Program-made: the position numbers and the translations under genes
Shown: positions 54,658 to 59,602 of the stretch, in pieces
Numbering within the stretch: the stretch's first letter is position 1
How the letters are laid out: each line of letters opens with the position of its first letter
The notes under the pieces: model-generated
Told to the model about the DNA's origin: nothing
Databases searched by the model: none
Seen by the model: the letters and a program-made list of their open reading frames with translations, nothing else
Origin: Streptomyces sp. CBMA29
GTDB lineage: Bacteria > Actinomycetota > Actinomycetes > Streptomycetales > Streptomycetaceae
Length of the DNA stretch: 59,602 bases
Reading direction: 5' to 3'
NCBI RefSeq assembly: GCF_014596445.1
Contig: NZ_MECL01000093.1
Location: 1 to 59,602 of the forward strand

Positions 54658-55848
54658 TCAGGGGCTGGTGCTCGGGCTCGGGCTGAGGCCCGGAGCCGGC
54701 GAGGCGGCCGGGTCGGCGGTGGCGTCACCGCCGACGCCACCGCCGACGACCTTCTTGGCGTTGACCTCGTCGGCGGCCGAGCCCTTGGTGGCAGCGGCCG
54801 GGATCGGCCGGTCGGCCCGCAGCGCGGACCACACCATCGCGGCCTGCGCCCGCATCGGCTCCACCCGGTTGGGATCGCTGACCGCGTACTGGACCGGCAG
54901 TGTCACCATGTGGACGTTCTTGGAGTCCAGGCCGCGCACGCTCTCCGCGAAGCCCATCAGGGAGCCCACCGAGGCGAGGTCGGAGTCGGTGGTGATGGCG
55001 CTGGTGGCGGTGTCGGCGACGTCGATCAGCTTGGTGGGGCTGGTCAGCAGGCCGAGCCCGCTCACCCGGTTCATCAGCGCCTTCATGAACGCCTGCTGGA
55101 GCTGGATCCGGCCCAGGTCGCTGCCGTCGGCCACGCCGTGCCGGGTGCGGACCAGGCCGAGCGCCTGCTCGCCGTTGAGGGTGTGGGTGCCCGCGGCCAG
55201 GTCCAGGTGGCTCTTGGTGTCGTGTATGGCCTGGGTGGTGGTGAGCGGGACGCCCCCCAGCGCGTTGATGAGGTTCTTGAAGCCGGTGAAGTCCACCTCG
55301 ATGTAGTGGTCCATCCGCAGGCCCGTCATGGCCTCGACGGTCTTGACGGCGCAGGCCGGGCCGCCGACCTCGTAGGCGCTGTTGAACATGACGCTCCGCA
55401 CGGCCGGTGCGGTGCCCCCGCCGGGCTTGGCGCACGCGGGCCGGGGGACGAGGGTGTCGCGCGGGATGCTGACCACGCTGGCGGCCTTGTGGCCCTTGTT
55501 CAGGTGCACGATCATCGCGGTGTCCGAGCGGGCGCCGCCGCCGTCGTGGCCGTACTCGCTGTTGGCGCCGGACCGGGAGTCGGAGCCGAGCACGAGGATG
55601 TCCATCGCGCCGTTGTCCAGGGCCGCGGGCCGGTTGGTGCCGAGCGCGGAGTCGATGTCGACGCTCTTGATGTTGCCGTTGAGCCGGAAGTAGAGATAGC
55701 CCGCGCCCGCGCCGCCGAGCAGCACCAGGCCCGCGGTGCCCCAGGCGACCACGCGCAGCACCCGGCGGCGCCGGGTGCGCTGGTGCCGCCTGCTGCCCTT
55801 GCCGTCGCTGACGGCAGTGGCCCCGGTCGGCAGCTGGTCCTCGGACAT
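54658..55848 (-). CDS. LCP-family (LytR-CpsA-Psr) wall polymer ligase
   Basis: 396 residues from ATG 55848. A basic cytoplasmic tail, one membrane helix (VVAWGTAGLVLLGGAGAGYLYF), then the LCP domain: MDILVLGSDSR, ARSDTAMIVHLNKGHKAASVVSIPRDTLV with catalytic Arg/Asp, DHYIEVDFTGFKNLINALGGV, and GEQALGLVRTRHGVADGSDLGRIQLQQ. LCP proteins attach teichoic acid or related glycopolymers to peptidoglycan. The C-terminal tail is Pro/Ser-rich. Its 5' leader carries a phased 10-bp repeat (55871-55930). It fits with the WecA/TagO-like enzyme in the same window. Confidence 0.92.
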   Translation of the reverse strand: MSEDQLPTGATAVSDGKGSRRHQRTRRRRVLRVVAWGTAGLVLLGGAGAGYLYFRLNGNIKSVDIDSALGTNRPAALDNGAMDILVLGSDSRSGANSEYGHDGGGARSDTAMIVHLNKGHKAASVVSIPRDTLVPRPACAKPGGGTAPAVRSVMFNSAYEVGGPACAVKTVEAMTGLRMDHYIEVDFTGFKNLINALGGVPLTTTQAIHDTKSHLDLAAGTHTLNGEQALGLVRTRHGVADGSDLGRIQLQQAFMKALMNRVSGLGLLTSPTKLIDVADTATSAITTDSDLASVGSLMGFAESVRGLDSKNVHMVTLPVQYAVSDPNRVEPMRAQAAMVWSALRADRPIPAAATKGSAADEVNAKKVVGGGVGGDATADPAASPAPGLSPSPSTSP

Positions 55849-55870
55849 GGCTCCCTCCGTCTCCTGGGCT

Positions 55871-55930
55871 TCGTGGGCGTTCGTAGGCTTTCGTGAGTAT
55901 TCGTAGGCGTTTGTAGGCGTTCGTGAGCTT
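55871..55930. repeat. Six-unit 10-bp tandem repeat in the leader of the LCP gene
   Basis: Consensus TCGTRGGCGT, six contiguous decamers. Every third unit is TCGTGAG, giving a 30-bp higher-order repeat. It lies 23 to 82 bases upstream of the ATG at 55848. The 10-bp phase matches the DNA helix. Confidence 0.85.
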
Positions 55931-56018
55931 CGCGCGCATTCGTCTCGAAGTGTCAGACGCTCCATCCTCCGCCGAGGTTCCCCTTCCCGGCATCCGGGGA
56001 GACCCGGGGAAGACGTGC

Positions 56019-56060
56019 GAGCGCCCGCGTACCCCCAGGTCAGGGGATACGCGGGCGCTC
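56019..56060. terminator. Strong hairpin between protease and LCP genes
   Basis: A 13-bp stem GAGCGCCCGCGTA / TACGCGGGCGCTC extended by CCCC/GGGG, with TTTT on the plus-strand side. It follows the protease stop by 22 bases. The T run faces away from protease transcription. Confidence 0.8.
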
Positions 56061-56082
56061 TTTTGATCACCCTGCGTGAAAC

Positions 56083-57870
56083 TCAGCCGAAGAGGTTGTA
56101 CACATTCCAGCCGGTCCCGATCTTGACCTTGGCCGCGTAGGGGCCGGACGCGGAGCCCGTGCCCTTGTACAGCCACAGCGTGCCCGAGGCGTCCCGGGCG
56201 ACCAGGTCGGCCTTGCCGTCGCCGGTGATGTCACCGACGGCCGCGAAGGCGTTGTACGCGTTCCAGCCGGTCCCGATCTTCGTACGGGCCGCCCAGGGCC
56301 CGGACGCGAGGCCCGTGCCCTTGTAGAGCCACAGGGTGCCCGTGCTGTCCCGCGCGATGATGTCGGGACGGCCGTCGCCGGTCAGATCGCCCTTGCCGTA
56401 GATCTGGCCGTTGAAGATGTTCCAGCCGGCGCCGATCTTGGTGCGGGCGCCGAGGGTGCCCTTGCCGTTGCCGGGGTAGAGCCACGAGTTCCCGCTGGTG
56501 TCGGTGGCGACCACGTCCGGCAGACCGTCGCCGTTGACGTCACCCGGCGTGATGATCGACTTCATGACGTTCCAGCCGGGACCGATCAGGACGCTGTCGC
56601 CGCTGTCGCCGCTGTCGCCGTCCAGCCAGAACAGCCGGCCGTCCGTGGTGCGGACGACCAGGTCCTGGAAGTCGTTCCGGTCCAGGTCGCTCTGGCGGAC
56701 CAGGTTCACTCCGCTGAAGCCGCCCGGGTCGCTCATCGACGCCTTCGGGGCGAAGGCGCTGCCGGTCGACACGTACGAGTACGCCGAACCGGCCGGTGTC
56801 ACGGCGACCAGGTCGGCCTTGTCGTCCAGGCTGAGATTCGCGTCGTCGATCCGGGGGTTGATGGCCCCGACGTAGGCGCTGACCCGGCTGAAGACGCTGT
56901 ACGTGCCCTTCGCGACACAGTCCTTCGCGCCCCACGAGACGACGCCGACGATCTTCCCGGCGACCACGAGCGGACCGCCCGAGTCACCGTTGCAGGTCGC
57001 GGTGGTCCCGGCGTCCGCGCCGGACGCGGGCGCTCCCGCGCAGACCATGTGGCCCGCGACGAAGGTGGACCCGTACGCCGCGGAGCACGCGGTGTTCGCG
57101 GCGACCGGCAGGGTCGCCTTCCGCAGCGTCTGCGAGATGTCCTGGCTGCCGGAGCTGGTGCGCCCCCAGCCGTAGACGGTCCCCTGGGTGCCGGTGACGT
57201 ACGAGGCGCTGTCGGTCGCCGTGGTGATCGGCAGCGGCTTGGCCGTCGTGGGGACGTCGAGCGTCAGTACGGCCACGTCGTTGTCGAATTCGGGGTGGTC
57301 GTACGTCGGGTTGCTCCACTGCCGCCACACACCGGTGAGGGTGCCACCGTGCAGATCCGAGGTGGTGCCGTCGGCGCTGTCGGTGGGGAGTTGGTCGGTG
57401 CCGCTGAGGACAAGACCGTGCAGATTCCAGTTGAAGCCCGCGACGCAGTGGGCGGCGGTCAGGATCTTCGACGGGGACACCACGGTGCCGCCGCAGAAGA
57501 AGCTGTCGTCGTCCGCCGTCGAGGCGGTGCCCTTGTCGTCGAAGTACCAGAGCTGGACCATCCACGGCGCGCTGGAGATCGTCGTGGTGGTGCCGCCGAT
57601 GATCTTCGGGTCGACCTCGTGCGGGTTGGCGGAGAGTTTGGTGCGGGACGGGCCGTTGTCCGCCGCCACCGCGCCCGCGACGCGGGCGCGCAGTTCCGCC
57701 TGGGACGGCGCACTGGCGTGCCCGGCCGGGTGGAGAACGGGCGGCTGCGGGTCGCCGGCCTGGGCCGGCGTCGCCAGGAACAGACTCACGGCGCCCGCGG
57801 CGACCGTGGCTGCGAGGACCGCTGTACGGCTGCGCCGCCAGCGCCCCCGGCCCTCATGGGCAGAGAACAC
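56083..57870 (-). CDS. Secreted trypsin-like serine protease with FG-GAP/VCBS repeats
   Basis: 595 residues from GTG 57870. The Sec signal peptide is SRTAVLAATVAAGAVSLFLATPAQA. A propeptide follows, then IIGGTTTTISSAPWMVQL. The catalytic triad is His in LTAAHCVAG, Asp in EFDNDVAVL and Ser in CNGDSGGPL. From about residue 345 there is a seven-bladed-type repeat domain: DVNGDGLPDVVATD, DLTGDGRPDIIARD and DITGDGKADLVARD are Ca-binding FG-GAP repeats separated by TLWLYKGTG and KIGTGWNxYN units. It probably binds a surface or polymer. The upstream gap has palindromes. Confidence 0.92.
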   Translation of the reverse strand: MFSAHEGRGRWRRSRTAVLAATVAAGAVSLFLATPAQAGDPQPPVLHPAGHASAPSQAELRARVAGAVAADNGPSRTKLSANPHEVDPKIIGGTTTTISSAPWMVQLWYFDDKGTASTADDDSFFCGGTVVSPSKILTAAHCVAGFNWNLHGLVLSGTDQLPTDSADGTTSDLHGGTLTGVWRQWSNPTYDHPEFDNDVAVLTLDVPTTAKPLPITTATDSASYVTGTQGTVYGWGRTSSGSQDISQTLRKATLPVAANTACSAAYGSTFVAGHMVCAGAPASGADAGTTATCNGDSGGPLVVAGKIVGVVSWGAKDCVAKGTYSVFSRVSAYVGAINPRIDDANLSLDDKADLVAVTPAGSAYSYVSTGSAFAPKASMSDPGGFSGVNLVRQSDLDRNDFQDLVVRTTDGRLFWLDGDSGDSGDSVLIGPGWNVMKSIITPGDVNGDGLPDVVATDTSGNSWLYPGNGKGTLGARTKIGAGWNIFNGQIYGKGDLTGDGRPDIIARDSTGTLWLYKGTGLASGPWAARTKIGTGWNAYNAFAAVGDITGDGKADLVARDASGTLWLYKGTGSASGPYAAKVKIGTGWNVYNLFG

Positions 57871-58008
57871 TCAGAACTCCTGTCGTAGAAAAGCGCGACG
57901 GCCGCCAACGGGCGGTGGCCGCACGGGAGATGTGCACAGGAGCGAGTAGCTGACCGGACGTCGGCGAAAAGGGGCGCGGGCAGGCTGAAGCACAGCCCTG
58001 CGGCCGGG

Positions 58009-58020
58009 TCGGACGTCCGA
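58009..58020. promoter_or_regulatory. 12-bp perfect palindrome upstream of the protease gene
   Basis: TCGGACGTCCGA is fully self-complementary, 139 bases upstream of the protease start. Confidence 0.35.
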
Positions 58021-58042
58021 AGATGGTTCCCCCCACCTGCGA

Positions 58043-58065
58043 CTGGCAGATCATATGACTGCCAG
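58043..58065. promoter_or_regulatory. Inverted repeat upstream of the protease gene
   Basis: CTGGCAG and CTGCCAG around a 9-base centre that itself contains TCATATGA, 173 bases upstream of the protease start. Candidate operator for the secreted protease. Confidence 0.45.
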
Positions 58066-58115
58066 CTTGGCCCGGACCAGCCTCACAGGTAGCTGAGAAC
58101 ACATGTTTGAGCAAA

Positions 58116-58159
58116 GAAACAGCTCGGCCCGCCGGGAATCCGGCGGGCCGAGCTGTTTC
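58116..58159 (-). terminator. Very strong terminator after rho
   Basis: A perfect 20-bp stem (58116-58135 with 58140-58159) and a 4-base loop GAAT-type, flanked by AAA/TTTC. It lies 50 bases past the rho stop. Confidence 0.92.
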
Positions 58160-58172
58160 CCGTCTGTCCTGA

Positions 58173-58214
58173 CCGGAAGGTCAGTCCCGGAAGGTCAGTC
58201 CCGGAAGGTCAGTC
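58173..58214. repeat. Three exact 14-bp repeats across the rho stop codon
   Basis: CCGGAAGGTCAGTC at 58173, 58187 and 58201 without mismatch. On the minus strand each copy contains TGA; the copy at 58201 supplies the rho stop (58211-58209). Confidence 0.95.
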
Positions 58215-59480
58215 GTTGTTGCCAGGCGTCGTCTTCGCGATCTGCATCAGGAACTCCGCGTTGGACTTCGTCTGCTTCATCTTGTCCAGCAGCAGCTCGA
58301 TCGCCTGCTGGGAGTCGAGCGCGTGCAGAACGCGGCGGAGCTTCCAGACGATCGCCAACTCGTCCCGGTCCAGCAGGATCTCTTCCTTGCGGGTGCCGGA
58401 CGGGTCGACGTCCACCGCGGGGAAGATCCGCTTGTCCGCGAGCTTGCGGTCGAGCTTGAGCTCCATGTTGCCGGTGCCCTTGAACTCCTCGAAGATCACC
58501 TCGTCCATCCGCGAGCCGGTCTCGACCAGCGCGGTGGCCAGGATGGTCAGCGAGCCGCCGTCCTCGATGTTGCGCGCCGCGCCGAAGAACCGCTTCGGCG
58601 GGTAGAGCGCGGTCGAGTCGACACCACCGGACAGGATGCGGCCGGAAGCGGGCGCCGCCAGGTTGTACGCGCGGCCCAGACGGGTGATGGAGTCGAGCAG
58701 CACGACCACGTCGTGGCCCAGCTCCACAAGCCGCTTGGCCCGCTCGATGGCCAGCTCGGCGACCGTGGTGTGGTCCTCGGCGGGGCGGTCGAAGGTCGAG
58801 GAGATGACCTCGCCCTTCACCGACCGCTGCATGTCGGTGACCTCTTCCGGACGCTCGTCGACCAGGACGACCATCAGGTGGCACTCGGGGTTGTTCGTGG
58901 TGATCGCGTTGGCGATGGCCTGCATGATCATGGTCTTGCCGGTCTTCGGCGGGGCCACGATCAGACCGCGCTGGCCCTTGCCGATCGGCGCGACCAGGTC
59001 GATGATCCGGGTCATCAGGATGCCCGGATCGGTCTCCAGGCGCAGCCGGTCCTGCGGGTACAGCGGGGTGAGCTTCTGGAACTCGGGGCGCCCGCGGCCG
59101 GAGTCGGCCGCCATCCCGTTCGCGGAGTCAAGACGGACCAGCGCGTTGAACTTCTCGCGGCGCTCGCCGTCCTTGGGCTGCCGTACGGCGCCGGTGACGT
59201 GGTCGCCCTTGCGCAGGCCGTTCTTGCGGACCTGGGCGAGCGAGACGTACACGTCGTTCGGACCCGGCAGGTAGCCGGAGGTCCGGATGAAGGCGTAGTT
59301 GTCAAGGATGTCCAGGATGCCCGCGACGGGGATCAGCACGTCGTCGTCGGAGACCTGGACCTCGCCGCCGCCGAACTCGTCGCGGCGGTTGCCCCGCCCG
59401 CGGCGGTCGCGGTAGCGCCCGCGCCGACGGCCGCGGCCGTCGCCGAACTCGTCGTCGTCCTGCGCGTTGCCGCCGCCCTG
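58209..59480 (-). CDS. rho: Transcription termination factor Rho, N-terminus missing
   Basis: About 423 residues remain. RNA-binding RGG-like linker ([31 protein letters not shown]), the cold-shock RNA domain [34 protein letters not shown], Walker [13 protein letters not shown], Walker [18 protein letters not shown], the Q and R loops to the end AKTTPGNND. Streptomyces Rho normally has another long, charged N-terminal region. Here that part is absent: upstream of about 59480 the frame stays open but reads as unrelated sequence. The gene is thus 5'-truncated at the junction. Confidence 0.93.
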   Translation of the reverse strand, partial: QGGGNAQDDDEFGDGRGRRRGRYRDRRGRGNRRDEFGGGEVQVSDDDVLIPVAGILDILDNYAFIRTSGYLPGPNDVYVSLAQVRKNGLRKGDHVTGAVRQPKDGERREKFNALVRLDSANGMAADSGRGRPEFQKLTPLYPQDRLRLETDPGILMTRIIDLVAPIGKGQRGLIVAPPKTGKTMIMQAIANAITTNNPECHLMVVLVDERPEEVTDMQRSVKGEVISSTFDRPAEDHTTVAELAIERAKRLVELGHDVVVLLDSITRLGRAYNLAAPASGRILSGGVDSTALYPPKRFFGAARNIEDGGSLTILATALVETGSRMDEVIFEEFKGTGNMELKLDRKLADKRIFPAVDVDPSGTRKEEILLDRDELAIVWKLRRVLHALDSQQAIELLLDKMKQTKSNAEFLMQIAKTTPGNND

Positions 59481-59602
59481 GCCGCCGCACTGGACGCCGG
59501 TTCCTTCGCCGCCGCCGACCGCCGCCTGCTGGTGGTCTGCAACAACGCGGCCATCCCGGAGATCAGCCGGCCGTTCGACCAGGCGCCGGGCTTCACCGCG
59601 CT
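59481..59602 (+). CDS. Fragment resembling a polysialyltransferase-type protein, both ends missing
   Basis: On the plus strand the last 122 bases read [39 protein letters not shown]. This matches my memory of the N-terminal region of the actinobacterial alpha-2,8-polysialyltransferase (POLYST) family, where an ALDAG helix precedes an LLVSNNAAxPE strand. No start is present: the upstream bases belong to Rho on the other strand. It runs off the window. Confidence 0.5.

Overview
The window is chromosomal DNA of a Streptomyces or very close relative. The evidence is very high GC with G/C-biased third codon positions, many GTG and TTG starts, the polarity proteins Scy and FilP side by side, NucS, DUF397/XRE pairs, HATPase-only regulators, rare TTA codons, and a gene order matching the conserved core around scy-filP, the ATP synthase operon and prfA-rho of Streptomyces (the order comparison is from memory). 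I saw no tRNA, rRNA, CRISPR array, complete insertion sequence or prophage. Layout: 1-9406 holds a MurJ-type lipid II flippase (cut by the window edge) divergent from a FemX-like peptidoglycan branching enzyme, an MFS exporter divergent from its probable ArsR-type regulator, a small thiamine-binding/DUF3817 pair, and an operon of DUF2127 plus three tandem AIM24 paralogues. 9438-12940 holds a MarR regulator and propionate/methylmalonyl-CoA genes (meaB, thiolase, methylmalonyl-CoA epimerase), with an unlisted 39-codon ORF behind meaB. 13136-22020 holds scy and filP, a strong terminator, and two tandem ABC-2 ATPase/permease pairs. 22061-32339 is more variable: a zinc-ribbon protein, an LLM oxidoreductase with a TTA codon, an SCO5389-like protein, nucS, a TetR/SDR pair with two operator-like repeats, a decayed XRE gene, a NUDIX gene, a frameshifted unknown gene, an XRE/DUF397 module facing a HATPase-resolvase-like fusion (also with a TTA codon) and a second HATPase, then a VOC protein and a WYL regulator. 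32354-40969 holds a large membrane-anchored P-loop NTPase, a STAS protein, 3-hydroxybutyryl-CoA dehydrogenase, cobalamin adenosyltransferase, a membrane protein, a NarL-type two-component system and DUF2550. 41152-49044 is the F1Fo ATP synthase operon (minus strand, I-B-E-F-H-A-G-D-C). 49322-59480 continues on the minus strand with rho (5' truncated), a secreted trypsin-like protease with FG-GAP repeats, an LCP ligase, rpmE with a textbook SigR promoter, prfA, prmC, sua5, a low-molecular-weight phosphatase and a WecA/TagO-like transferase. Most unusual: (i) the last ~120 bases do not encode Rho's N-terminus but read on the plus strand like a polysialyltransferase-type protein, which suggests a chimeric join; (ii) an unusual density of short tandem duplications in gaps, several spanning stop codons (femX, rho) or copying a gene tail (prmC); (iii) a six-unit, 10-bp-phased repeat in the leader of the LCP gene; (iv) a HATPase fused to a serine-recombinase-like domain, carrying a TTA codon.
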